Shown here: positions 36,374 through 48,594 of the stretch, piece by piece
Layout of the letters: the number at the start of each line of letters is the position of its first letter
Numbering within the stretch: position 1 is the stretch's first letter
Source of the DNA: Tubiluchus corallicola
Lineage: Eukaryota > Priapulida > Priapulimorpha > Priapulimorphida > Tubiluchidae
DNA: 64,000 bases
Assembly: GCA_030141605.1 (NCBI GenBank)
Contig: JAQGDQ010000028.1
Coordinates: 877,501 to 941,500 of the forward strand
Direction: 5' to 3'
Translations under genes and position numbers: made by a program
Notes under the pieces: generated by a model
Database searches by the model: none
The model's input: only the letters and a program-made list of their open reading frames with translations
What the model was told of the DNA's origin: nothing

Positions 36374-39300
36374 ATGATGGACATTATTTTGACCAACCTA
36401 CGGCAAATATACGATGATGATAGCACCAAATACTTTACAGACGAGGACATTAATCAGACCATTCAACAAAACAAGCCTGAACCTTATAATTTTTTTCTTG
36501 ATGCAGTTGTTGCCCTGGAAACGCAAGATACCACATGTCATGTGAATCATACTTATTATTGGTATTTGAACTACTGGCATTGGTCAGTCTACCTTTCTAT
36601 CATCTATGTAGTCTTAATCTTTGGGCTACAAAAAATCATGGAAAACCGCGAAAAATTCCAACTGCGAGAAGCCATGTTTCTCTGGAGCCTTGGTCTTTCA
36701 GTTTTCAGTCTGATGGGAACGTGGCATGTGCTACCAGAACTCATCTACGATGTTAAAGCGTATGGCTTCACGTCCTCTGTCTGTCTCACCAATTACGCCT
36801 ACGGTCTTTCTGGGTTATACAGTTACAGATTCGTTTTTTCAAAGGCTCCCGAATTAATGGACACAATCTTCATTGTTCTTCGCAAGCAGAAGTTGATCTT
36901 CCTGCATTGGTATCATCACATAACAGTGCTGATATTCAGTTGGTACACGTGTAGAGTGCAGTCAGGAGCTGCAAGGTGGTTTGTTACAATGAATTACACA
37001 GTACACAGTGTCATGTACTTTTATTTTGCTCTCAGATCTGTTCGCGTATACGTGCCGAAATTTGTCAATGTTGTCATTACATTGATGCAGATACTGCAGA
37101 TGATTTTAGGTAAGTTATTGAAATCCACAGAATTTCAATTCAGAAGCTGTGAAGATGCAATTAACCCTATAACTAATAGATGTGCAGAGGCCAACGTCAA
37201 AACAAAAATGGCGTCAAAGAAACGTAAAAGACAGGACATTCGATAGCTGTTAAAGACATGGTTAAAATTATTAAAATGAAGCGCATCTGTTTTACGACTT
37301 TTGACAACTGAGAAGATACATTAAATTTTAAAGCTGTTAAATTGTCTGCAAATGAAATGTGACACAATTGTAAATATTTTTTTGTGAAATTGTTGATCAT
37401 ACACAATGATACAATGTATCTACCAAAACAATATTGAATGATTTCATTTTAGGTAACAGTATGCCATCTTATAGATTTTTCCTTAACAGAAATCCGGATT
37501 CTGTCACAAGCATCAATAATAGGCAGTGCTGTGAGGAAGCTATGTCACATTTCATTTGCAGATAATTTAACGGCTTTAAAGTATCTTCTCAGATGTTAAA
37601 AGTCATAAAACGGACAAATTTCTATTTAAAAATTTTACCCATATGTTCTTTTTGCAATCAGCGAATGTTTATTGCTTCTCTTCATGGATAAAAATAATTG
37701 CTGTGTTTATTTTGATGGATGAATCATGCCTTTTTAGTCCGAAACTTCTTACTAAAAACTGTAACTCAAAACTAGTATCCAACGCTCATAGCAACGCTTA
37801 AGGAAAAATCTATGTTAGTAAAATGGGTATGCCTTAAATATGTTCAAATGTCACCTACGTACTCTCTCAACAAAGTTTAGCGGAAAGAGAAGGCACTTAA
37901 AAATTCGATTTTCAAGTACGATCCCAAAACGTCGTATTAAAATAAAAGCTAAAGCTGTTAATGCGAGTTATAACGTGAGTTGTAATGTGAGTATCTGTTA
38001 GTCATTCTGCCTGCGTGTTGCTGTTCAAACTGTGGCGCGTATCAAAAGTCACCATACACTTTGATTTATAATGTTCTTTTTAATTTTTTCTAATTTCAGC
38101 AAGCTCTTACATGATGTATGTACACTTTTATGTATTTTTTTACTGAAACGCCGTAGCTATGGCGATGACATTAAAGGACAAGAAAAGGGGTACCTGAAGC
38201 AGGTTTCAGGAAAATCGGTTTAAAAATTTATATTACTTTACAGCAATTTTATGCGTGTATCGTACTCGCGTTGAAAGGATTTTTTATTTGTTTTCATTTT
38301 AAATCTCCCACAATACTGTTCCGACGGTGCCATTACATGACGTCGCCTACGCACAGCGTAAATCAGGGGAAGAAAAGTCAGTGTTAAATAATGTTCCAAA
38401 GTTATATTACTTAGCATTTCGCTTACCTGCTTGAAAGACTTACGTAACTAGAAAACAAAATTAATAATTATTCAAAATGTTTTCACCAATTGGAAAATTG
38501 TCGTTGACTTACCTCCAGGGTACACCACTTACTAACCAAAAAACGTATTATTAATCCTTTTGACAAGATACAGTAATTTTAAATTTTAATTAGTTAGTAA
38601 CGTGTGCTCTACGAATGTCCTGAAAACTCAACACAGTGTTATCTAAACTTGTTTCTAATGACTTATCGTCAAAATGTTTGAGTCTAACTGTCATCGCGGG
38701 AGTTTAAATTCATATGTTTTATACAGCGTTACTGCCGACGCAAGCCCTGATGCAAAAAGGCAGTATGTAAGTGGTATAAAATTTTAAGACAAATTTTTTA
38801 AGCTTTATGTAAGTGGAGGGTTTCGTTGTGCTTTAACGTTAAAAAGGCAAAAGCAATGCAAAATCAGCAGGGCATCATGTCGCTCGATCACCAACTGAAA
38901 TTCAGAGCACCATGTGGTGTGAACCACACTATTCTCTCACTATTACGAAGTAGTCTTTCAACAAGAGGTGGTCCCTAAAGAAGGTAGCCAAAAATAGTAG
39001 AACCTACTAATGTAATTAGTTCTTTTCAGATTTTCGAGTAATTGAAAAATCGCTCAAAGCTTTAGCTCATCTGTTCAATTTTTAAACACTTGGCAATTTT
39101 CAAGCCATTTTTTCTTTTTTCTTGTTTCTGTGTGGAGGCGTTGAGTTATCCTGAATTAGAATTGAATGTCCTATACCAGCATTGATCTCATTCAAACTTG
39201 GCACAACTGAATGTAAACTTTGCAAAAAAGTTTTATCACACTCAGTGATTTACTCGATTCCTATTTTTTCATAAGGTTTCATCGTGTGTGCCTGGTACAT

Positions 39301-39463
39301 TTACCTGACCGTATATTTTGACCTGCTTTGCAATGGAGATGGTGTTTCAATGATTCTTGGATGTCTGATGTATGCAAGCTACATGATATTGTTCATCAAC
39401 TTCTTCCACGAAACGTACGTCATCAAAAGTGCAGATTTCAAAGGAAACTCTCAAAAGAAATAG
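36374..39463 (+). CDS. ELOVL6-like very-long-chain fatty acid elongase
   Basis: Two coding exons, 36374-37109 and 39276-39463 (phase-1 junction, GTAAGT donor, ATAAG acceptor), encode 307 residues. Family role: the condensing enzyme of the ER elongation cycle, joining malonyl-CoA to acyl-CoA; ELOVL6 types extend C12-C16 substrates. Visible evidence: multiple hydrophobic helices; SKAPELMDTIFIVLRKQKL at about 156-174, nearly identical to the ELOVL3/6 signature; catalytic histidine box HWYHH at 178-182; and MNYTVHSVMYFYFALR at about 206-221. The N-terminus is about 25-40 residues longer than in vertebrate ELOVL6 and has NQT and NHT sequons. The first ATG of the long frame was used; the true start could be internal. 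The C-terminus ends SQKK, dilysine-rich but not an exact KKXX signal. A LINE 3' end begins about 65 bp after the stop. Confidence 0.93.
37110..39275 (+). other. Intron of the elongase gene
   Basis: A 2,166-bp intron starting GTAAGT. I see no repeat protein, RNA gene or nested gene in it. Confidence 0.8.
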
Positions 39464-39527
39464 TCTGTTAATATTGACGTACAGTAAAAATTAGTGCCTG
39501 TGTGCGTGAGAAGTGGCGTTTCATTAT

Positions 39528-40115
39528 GATGATTCCCAATCATTGAAGCACACAAAGAATATTTTACTCTGCTTTTTATAATTAAATACGGTAACAACAT
39601 CAGCAAACCATTCCAGAATAACAGATTTACCTTTTTTCCAAATCCTATCGTTAATTCCAGAACAAGCAATCTAAAACAAATTAGGACAAATACCCACTAT
39701 GGAACGAACTCTGTAATCAAACAAGCAATTCTACTTTGGAATTCTCTACCATTACAGGTTAAACAAATCAAGTCCCTATCAGCATTTAAAACAAAATTAA
39801 AATCACTAATATTAACCAGATATGAAATACCATCACACCAGTACGACAACATACGCACTAATTCAGAATTCATATATCCACGGCTATATTAATTAAATCA
39901 TAGTTTTTTTCATTTTTTGTGCATAGTTGTAAATATGTTTGATTTTATTCGTCGTTACTTTCCATTACTGCACAGTAGTTTAGATTGCACTGACGCATTT
40001 GCCTTCAGCAGTGTAAGTTTTTATTAACTAACACTGATTGATTATCTCTGTAAAGTTTTTATCAGTGATTATCAATGTATTTTAATGGCAAATAAAGATT
40101 TATATATATATATAT
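39528..40115 (+). mobile_element. 3' end of a LINE inserted after the elongase
   Basis: An open frame to 39892 reads through KYGNNISKPF, YGTNSVIKQAILLWNSLPLQ and KSLSAFKTKLKSLI. The pattern of Y-G, then LWNSLP, then FK..LK is the hallmark C-terminus of CR1/Jockey/L2-type reverse transcriptases. About 200 bp of 3'UTR follow, with an AATAAA at 40091-40096 and a short TA tail at 40100-40115. The rest of the element is missing (5' truncation). It probably lies in or next to the elongase 3'UTR and may supply a polyadenylation signal. Confidence 0.75.
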
Positions 40116-43100
40116 GATATCAGTTATTATTTCATTCAGTTATTATTCTGTAACAAGTCGTTAAAACAAGCTTAGACTACCCACAATTTGTGATTGTTCA
40201 CTGTAAAAATAAAATTTTATTAATAAAGCTGTTTGTTTTACTGTTATATGGTTTTTGCATGTTATATTCGATTTACACTAACAAACTGAGCTTTCTGTGA
40301 GAAGGGACTCATTCCAGTCCCACATTTACAATTGACTCATACTTAGTTTAGCCTTGGTCCATAATACAAATTTGTGTAATCCCTGCGCAGTATAATTCGT
40401 GGACAGCGAGTCTCTTCTTATACATTCCTCTTTACAAGCACTGACCGGTTTTGTTGGCCAGTTATTGTAATAAGTTAATTATTCTGCTATCAATATAAAA
40501 CGAACCATCCTTGGTTCTTATGGTGTGTTTCAGCGGACGAGTCACGTACTTTCTTGCTGTGTAAAGACTGGACACGATAAAGACCAAAACTTAGACCTCT
40601 ACTGCATAATTTTTTCTTTTATCTGAAAACGTTACACTGATCTAAGTTTTTTGGCATTAAAATCGACGACAATCTACATGATAAGATGCACGCTGTGCAC
40701 GTATTTAGTGACTACCCAAGTCCCGACTTCTTTGTGGATGGAAGCAAATTTAGGCTGGAAACACTCGATAAAAACGTGTTTGAGCGCCATGAATGTGTCA
40801 AACGAGCACGTGCCTTTATAGCTTTAAATAAATTCTCGCACAAAACACTTCCTTGTCTAACTCCGCAGGATTCTACTTAACTCGTCAGCAATCATCGTGG
40901 TGCGAAAATGGAGGTAATTTTAGTTTCCTTCATTTTAACTTTGCAAACCACATACTTGTTGTCGTCTTAGAAGTTTGGCTTTGAAGCGTTGTTGTTGTTG
41001 TTGTTGGCGTCGTCATCGTCGTCGCTTTTAGTGGCGGTGGCAGTATTATTATCATCGCCATCATTTCATCTTTATCATAGTCTTCAACACCACCATCATC
41101 GTTGTCGTCATCATAATCATCATCATTCTAATGCATCTTTGCGGTAGCTCAATCCCGTGCCACAAACGTGCAGTCTCGTGGCCTGGTTACACGCAATCCA
41201 ATCTCAGCTCTTCACACGTTCTCTTATTATCCTTTGTCGAAATGTAACGGCTTACGCCGCTTAAGTTACACCTGAAGTCCAATCTGGCTAACCTTATGCT
41301 GATATTTAAAACAAGGAAGTGCATAGATTAGCACATTTGTTATTGTTCTCTGCCTGAGGAACCCTCAACAGGAGTAGACTATCAGAACTAGGTCATTGCT
41401 AATACCCACGGCTTTTGTCTTTTGTCTTGATAAGAGACCCACAAATGTTCCTCGTCTTACTGCATGAGCTGCGTCGGCTGGGTATTCATTTCGTAAATAA
41501 TGATAAACTGACAAAGCATCACTATTAATTTACTGACTGTTGAAGTAAAAAAAGGTTATCAAATTATTTCAGCATAGTTTAAACCATGGATGTAAACCAA
41601 ATTTTCATTTCCTTAATTGACCCCTCTACAAGCCAAATTGCAGCACTCCTATGGTGCGACCAGGACCGATGCCATTATCGAAGATAATTCTCTAAGATGA
41701 AACATTGAGGCACCAGTTGTGTTCTAGCCATGTACGGATGCGAAACATCCTTCCTCAACGCTTGCCAGTACGGCAAATGACACCATACAGAAGCAGTTCT
41801 ATCCAATAGGCACGGCATTGCTTGAGTTTGCCGGGCGCAAGACGCGACCATTGAATTATACTCTTCAACCAAAGACATAAAGGAAAAACGAAACGGAGTC
41901 TGATTTTTTTTTTTAATTTTTTGTTAACTTGATTAATGCTGTGACATGTGAAACAAGTACGACAGTTGTTAATATGTTTGGTAATATCAGCACGTGATCT
42001 AATTTCAAAACATCACAAGTTTGCGGTTTGAGTGAATATATTCAGTAAACTGACTTGAATATCCGAAGCAAAATGAGTAGGCCTGGGTTCAAATAATCTA
42101 AAATTTTCAATACCCCGAAAATGTTTACTACGAGTAAACGAAACGTAGCTTCTTCTGGTAATAAAAATTTAGATATTATGTGCGGTTTGCCGTTATTTTG
42201 TTTAAAAATGTCGGAAAGTATATTTTCCTTATACAAGTGTCTCTTTTATATATATTATATGCACATTTTAAGTAAAGCTTTATTAGTTCACTGAGATAAA
42301 TATCTGAGCTAAGTTTTGTACCAAATCTGCTCGTTGTTTTGCTTGTATTTCAGTATGATTCGGCATAGTTCCACCATTGATTGTCATGTTGGCACAACAT
42401 CGAATATGAACAATTGTTTACTTAGTTGGTAAAAGTGTTATATTATCTTAGCCTTAGGCTTGTAAACGAATATATTTCCCAATTATCATACAGTATCATT
42501 ATTTGGCAGTGTAAAGGACGCCTTTAGTATCCGTAACGGGCCCTTTTTTCCAGTTCTTGACAGAACGCAAAGAAATTTTTATCGTTTTTAAGGTGATTGG
42601 TAGACCTCAGAACTTGGCTTTCAGTAGATGTAATCATTAGCTGCCACACGTAGGACCCTGCCATTATGCCATACGCTTATTTACCGCTTCCTAAAGTTTA
42701 CAAAATCATATTATTAAACCTTTCGTCCATTTTGGCCGGTATCGGGGACTCTTAAATTATCTATTCAGTGTGTCGCAGCTTCAGTAAGAGTGCCATGGGC
42801 AAGTAGTAAAACAATTAAAGTTTACAGTAGTTCTATCGCCTAATTCCTCAAAACTGTTATAAGCCACGTGCATTCCATTAAATACTCCTTTATGAAACGT
42901 GCCAAAGTGTTAATCTTGCCTCAGATGACACAGTGAGGGCGTGGCCACTGGTCATCAACTGGCCACTTTAATTGTCCATTGTCCAAAAGGCAAGTCATGT
43001 CTGGTAATTTTAAGGGCAGCTATAACCAGCTGGCCACAGTAAATTTGATGATATGTTAAAAGCCTACAGTCCTAAAGAGAAAAAACTGGCTGGCATGCCT

Positions 43101-43980
43101 GGCAATTGGATTATTCAAATTAAATTATGAACAGGCTTGAACTTTTTCACAAATAGTTAAAGTGTAATTAATCACGCCTGAAATTTGAACAGAACGTTAA
43201 AAACGATCAGCAATGCTTGTTGTAATCAAAATCATAAATTGTAATAAAGAAAACTTTTTCTAAATGAGGGTAAAAGATATATTGTCTCTATTGGTTTTAA
43301 ACTGTTTTACTGACTTTGTGATGTTATTTCTTTAAATTTTTTATCTTTTAAGCAACATCTCTTATGTGTCTTTTGACTCCTTCCATTTTAACTGTATTCA
43401 CACCTTGTATTCAGCTTTAATGCTGGGTAAAACTTTTTAATTGTAAACCCCGTTATTTATTATTTATTTGTTTATTTTATTTATTTATTTAGATAATAGA
43501 TTCTCTGAATTTTATAGGAAATCATGGCCTATCCTTAAAAAGTTCAAGAGACCCTCCTCTGAACTTTTTTGTAAAACACATGCGTGTTTATTATAAAAGT
43601 ACAAAAAGCAACTTTGTATGTGAGGAGAATGTGAGTTGTATGGCTACTGCTATTATTTCTGCTACTGCTGCAGACGACACTGCTGCTAGTGGCGTCACCG
43701 CTGTAATTTATGACGTTTTCGGGCTAGTCCTAAATTAAAGAAAAAAGAAAGACAAGATTTATTTAAAGTCGCTCGTTTAACACACAACATTAGCACTGAC
43801 GGCTATTTAGCAATTTACAACAATGTAGATAAGGACGCAGCACACAAACAACGAATAACATGTGTCCTGGCAAGCAAGACTGCGTGGTTGCGTCCAAAAT
43901 CTAGACCGGCCACAGAAGATTTGAATAAAAAACTCAAGTTTTTGCATCAGAAGGCAAATGTTTTTATATTATATTGGTGT
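40116..43980. other. Intergenic, no clear gene
   Basis: It includes AATAAA signals near 40209 and 40222, a (GTT)n/(GTC)n/(ATC)n patch at 40985-41130 and a GC-richer segment at 41640-41880 whose minus-strand frame (67 codons) I do not recognise. The 64-codon plus-strand frame at 40686-40880 also matches nothing. Otherwise AT-rich. Confidence 0.4.
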
Positions 43981-44320
43981 TATTGTATTGTATTGTATTG
44001 TATTGTATTGTATTGTATTGTATTGTATTGTATTGTATTGTATTGTATTGTATTGTATTGTATTGTATTATATTATATTATATTATATTATATTATATTA
44101 TATTATATTATATTATATTATATTATATTATATTATATTATATTATATTATATTATATTATATTATATTATATTATATTATATTATATTATATTATATTA
44201 TATTATATTATATTATATTATATTATATTATATTATATTATATTATATTACATTACATTACATTACATTACATTACATTACATTACATTACATTACATTA
44301 CATTATATTATATTATATTA
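43981..44320. repeat. 68-unit pentanucleotide array in four blocks
   Basis: TATTG x17 (43981-44065), TATTA x37 (44066-44250), CATTA x11 (44251-44305) and TATTA x3 (44306-44320), all in one register. All three frames stay open through it, giving spurious Ile/Leu/Tyr-rich proteins. Confidence 0.98.
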
Positions 44321-44845
44321 TGTTGGTTATCATCAAAAACTACGCAAGCAAAACGTCAGGAGTTCTGTAAACTAGAGGAGAGGATGTAATGATCATTATG
44401 TCCCCTTTAGGTCTATTGCAGATATTGGGCAAGCAGATTTCTAAATAAAAATAAATCTGCCAGTGTTAAACACTGCAGTAATCCAACAAAAACTAAAGCC
44501 AGTGACTAGTCAGCACCATTTTCGATAGAGGGACTCTAGCCTAGGTGTTTTAATCGCTCAGCGCCATCTAGTATCAACTGAATTTCTATGTTGTGGGTTA
44601 GAGAGATGAGGTGAAAAATATCGAATGGCGAAAGGCGTTCAAGAAAGAGCCAATGTAGGGACCTTCTGAGGTCGTCCGATGAAGAAATTGTCTGTAATCA
44701 GCTTATTCTATTAGTACCAGATAAACCCGCACTCGAAAACATACCAAATTAGGTTACATTTTCTCTATTGAAATTATCTGCAGTAAAATTTAAGTATAAG
44801 CGGCGTACAACGATTTTTGGAAGTATAACATTACAAAAGAAACAG
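44321..44845. other. Intergenic, no gene seen
   Basis: Flank between the pentanucleotide array and a LINE fragment, with nothing recognisable. Confidence 0.35.
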
Positions 44846-45430
44846 GTATGAACAATAACGTAAACAATAAGCTGCACACTTATTGCAAGTTTAAATCAGT
44901 ATTTAAGCAAGAAAACTATTTACATTTTATTAACAATAAATGTGAAAAAATCATGTTCACGAAGCTGCGAATAAATGCGCATAACTTACATATAGCCAAA
45001 GGACGACACCAATAACCTAAAGTCCCTGTGAATATGAGAATCTGTCAGCATTGTGACAGCCAACAAGAAGAAGACGAAATTCATTTTTTGTTTTATTGTT
45101 CCTTATACAACCGGTTATGACGAACTTTTTTCTGATATAACAGGTATCAATAACAATTTCACTAACTTGAACGATAACGAAAAGCTAAAATTTTTAAGCG
45201 TTTTAAAAAAGGAATAAATAGTACTAACATATAAATATTGATAATATTATTTATTATTTTTTCATGATATGCTAACTGTACTATACTAAAATTATGTATA
45301 TTTGTTATTTGTAATGTGTTTTTGGCTACTATAGCTATAATGTAGTAGCATTGTTTTATACTTTCGTACTTTGTCGTTGTTTTGCTGTATGTATGTCATT
45401 GTAATGTAATGTAAATGCCGCTAAAATTCT
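44846..45430 (+). mobile_element. C-terminal end of another LINE with CCHC knuckle
   Basis: The frame from about 44846 reads NNKLHTYCKFKSVFKQENYL, then FTKLRINAHNLHIAKGR, a stop, then ICQHCDSQQEEDEIHFLFYC. The last gives C-x2-C-x9-H-x4-C, the zinc knuckle common at LINE RT C-termini. After more stops, a DITGINNN...EKLKFLSVLKKE tail ends near 45218. The 3' flank runs to about 45430 and holds TGTAATGTAATGTAA, the same pentamer type as nearby arrays. It is degenerate and 5'-truncated. Confidence 0.7.
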
Positions 45431-46682
45431 AAATTCTATTCAAAAAACGTTTGAAAATTAAAAACGTTCATCAAGTTTAAGCTACTACTGTTGACTCATT
45501 TGGTGCTATTCAGTCTAGTTATTAGTTTAAGGGCAAATAAAATTAGAGAGATGCTTAAATTTAATAGCACAAAGAGCTTTAGCTTTATAGCCACTTTACG
45601 AATTGAGAATGAGATAATATTATCTAAAATCATGTACGGGATTTTTAACACATCCACTGAGAGAATCAAGCTAGTTTTCTGTCACTAAGAAGTTCTAAAC
45701 TCCCAGGGTAGTACGAACGAAGATGGGCGATCTTACAAATAATTTGATTTACAGAATTTACTGTAAAATTCAAAAAGACGATTTCAGTAGTATGAGTCAT
45801 TTGTTTTAGACTAATAAATAAGGTAAAAAACACCCAGCATTTAAACAAACAGTATCATTTAAACTGAGTCTAGATATAGAAATATTAAAGTCGCTCCAAT
45901 GTTGAAATTAGCAAATTAAGCCTTGCAAGTTTTTCTCCCAAATCAAACAGAATCTACAGAAACTTCAAATAAAAGGCCCAGACGTAAGGGCAAACAAATT
46001 AGAAGCTTACTAAAATGGGCGATAAAAGCACATACTGTACACTAGGTCCTGTTACCTGCAGTTAGAGTGAGCTTGACTTCCACGTTAAGCAACATCAGGC
46101 CTAGTTATTAAATGGACACGTTATCGCCAAAAACGGCAGTAAGGTGGTTTCAGATCGGCTACCTCTCTCGCTTTGGAGAAGACCTCTAAAGCACCTCTCG
46201 GCCTCACACATTGGTAATCCCGCCACAACCATCAGCATAACAATTAATCCCTGGTTTTCAGTTCAGGGTGCTGGCTTGAGAGAGCGTGTTGAACTTCCTA
46301 AGAGACCATAACATCTACTGACAAGACAAAAGAAGCACTATTATAAACCGTTGTCTGTTTAACACAAGTTATATGGGACAAATAGCAGAAAAGCAATCAT
46401 AAAGAAAAAGCTGGAGAAATAGTTTACAAGGCGGTCAGTGTATTACTAATTCAAAGCATGCCAGCCAGCGGGAAGTATATATATCAACCGCAAAACAAAT
46501 ATAGCGCCTATATTGATTGGCCTAGAACCTAAAGCAAACGATAGATGGAGGGCGGTAACAGAAGAGCAACACCTCTTACATAAATCACAAAGCATACACG
46601 TAAAACCTACATATACTTAGCTGACATAACATAAATGTATATTATTTCATTAGCGTTCGTTTTAAATAATATTTTTGAAGCA
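45431..46682. other. Intergenic, no gene seen
   Basis: Nothing recognisable. A GC-richer patch near 46130-46320 has no protein-like frame. Confidence 0.35.
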
Positions 46683-46991
46683 TTAATTGATTGGATATGC
46701 CTGGAGAAGGCAAAGCGCAGCAACCTCTGAAGGATGGACGAGGTCTTCCGCAAGGAAGCCCAGCATCAGCAACGCTAGCATGTGAAGCCAGCGGTGTATT
46801 TTATTCAGCCATAGTATTCTGATGCGTGCACAATTTTTGCTGTATTCGTACTTCTGTGAGCCGAAAAACAACGCTTGTTCGTCGTAGTCTACTTCGACTT
46901 CGGCTTCCGGTGTTTCTAAAATATTATTAGCTAATCTGATAAACACTACAGGTGGGTTGACAACTCTTAGTTCTGGTACGTGACTAATCAA
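46683..46991 (-). CDS. Unidentified open frame, possibly an exon or decayed element
   Basis: This 102-codon minus-strand frame is GC-richer than its AT-rich surroundings and varied in composition. It contains an acidic patch (EAEVEVDYDEQ) and a hydrophobic stretch (MLALLMLGFLAEDL) that could be a signal anchor or an internal membrane segment. A TTATTTTTAG acceptor-like site lies just upstream (about 47017 on the minus strand), but the sequence between it and the frame has a stop. I do not recognise any family and there is no clear promoter or donor. It may be an exon, a domesticated fragment or chance. Confidence 0.2.
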   Translation of the reverse strand: MISHVPELRVVNPPVVFIRLANNILETPEAEVEVDYDEQALFFGSQKYEYSKNCARIRILWLNKIHRWLHMLALLMLGFLAEDLVHPSEVAALCLLQAYPIN

Positions 46992-47439
46992 TGCTAGGCT
47001 GCACTGACTAAAAATAACATTTGTTTTGAATAAGTTTGGAGTTTCTCAGACAGTTATGTACATTAAATTAGTAAGAACAGGACAAATGTTGTAACATGTA
47101 TCGGGACGTGCATAAAGGACAATGAACTCGAGCAATCTTTTTACAAATGTTGCACATTCGAGAATCAATCGTTGACAATGTTACGGTAAGATCGCTGTAA
47201 TGTAAAGTAAGTTGATTTGCATAAATTTAAAACAAAAAGTGGGTAAGTATAGAACTAAAATTTCAATATTTCGTTTGTTAGTTAACAAATCGTTTAATCA
47301 TTATAAAATTAAGCTAATTTTAAAGGAAGAAAAACATGCTTACCACCCTAGCCGATGTAATATGGGTAACAATAATTATGTCAAATAATTGTTAATTTAA
47401 TTAAATGCTTGAAGGTAAAAAGAGGCAAATTATCATCAA

Positions 47440-47545
47440 ACACCGTCGTTGCCACTTTTACCATCATCTCTACTGTTATGCTCATTATCATCGTTGTCGT
47501 TACCGCTTTCGATGTTGTCATCGTCATCATTTTTACCATTATCCT
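47440..47545. repeat. ATC/GTC trinucleotide-rich tract
   Basis: A run of ATC, GTC and GTT triplets gives several overlapping spurious frames on both strands. Confidence 0.75.
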
Positions 47546-47697
47546 AAACGCTGTCGACACCAACACCTGCTGGGTAAGATATTTGTATCTCGGCATCTGA
47601 CCTTACACTAGTTAGCTGCATAAGTTGCTTTCTTTGCACTGATTGCATCTATACGACTCGTACAGACAAAACAGTAAATATATCATACAGACTCATA

Positions 47698-48594
47698 GGC
47701 GTACGAGGCGGGGGGAGATGGGTCAGAGGGGGGCATTTTCAGGGCGGTAAACTGATTATATTTTAGGGCAAATAACTCTGCATTAAAATTTTATAGACTT
47801 GTTTGCAAAAGGAAAACGTAAGCCTTTAACAATGTTTCTTTTGAATTTCTCAAACGTTAGAAAAAGTATTGTGAGGGAATTTGCATGTTTGTTTCTTGAA
47901 GACCTTTGGCTGATGTCTTGTTAGACTCGTGATTTTTTTAGTAAAGGCTATTATAGTTTGGATTTCTTACATTTATATACTATTACTATTCCAATTCCTA
48001 TGGGGTGCCAGGAGATGATTGGCCCATTCCAAATGCAGAAGAAACCTAACAAAGTAAAAACTGATGAAACTATTTAATTTTGAGTTACTTACTTATTTTA
48101 ATGAACAGAGGCATGATTCGCGTTGGTTTTTCAATGGGAATGGTATCATTACTTTTCTCCATCCGATAATTCCTGATTTCTGACAATAAATAGCGAAAAG
48201 TTGATATTAAAGAAAATACTATAATGATTAACATATTAAAAGGTATGTTTACATTTACGTCTATTTGTGATTACTTATGTGTATATTTAGTTAATTTGAT
48301 TTAATATTTTATTTAGTTAGAATTTATTTATTTAGTATTTAGTTAGTATTTATTTAGTATAGCAAAGCTGTCATTTCCTAACACTCTGTGTGTGTTATGT
48401 TGAATATAAATACGTATAAATATAAACAGCATAAACATATAGACCTATAAGTGTAAATATTTTATTTTTAGACACTTTTGCCAGTTTATATACTACATAA
48501 TTATGCAACCCCTGTTTGTAATTATTTGGAAATCACTAATACTAGGGCAACTTAAAAAAAATGCCCGCCCTGCGAAACTTGCCTTGCGTACGCC
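47698..48594. mobile_element. Putative non-autonomous TIR element with TA target duplication
   Basis: The left end GGCGTACG at 47698 is mirrored by CGTACGCC ending at 48594. Both are immediately flanked by TA, giving a possible TA duplication; including flanks, the match is CATAGGCGTACG. Near both ends there is a further inverted GGGCATTTT block. About 900 bp with no transposase. Family unassigned. Confidence 0.5.

Noticed and set aside
36118-36417. Open frame overlapping the elongase start
   Set aside because: It is in a different frame from the elongase, matches no family and lies mostly in the probable 5' leader.
41140-41230. tRNA-like sequence (GCGGTAGCTCAATCC)
   Set aside because: Only an A-box-like start is seen; no matching B box at the right distance.
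43888-44389. Three overlapping Tyr-Ile-Leu-rich frames
   Set aside because: Pentanucleotide array; three frames open at once is the signature of simple sequence.
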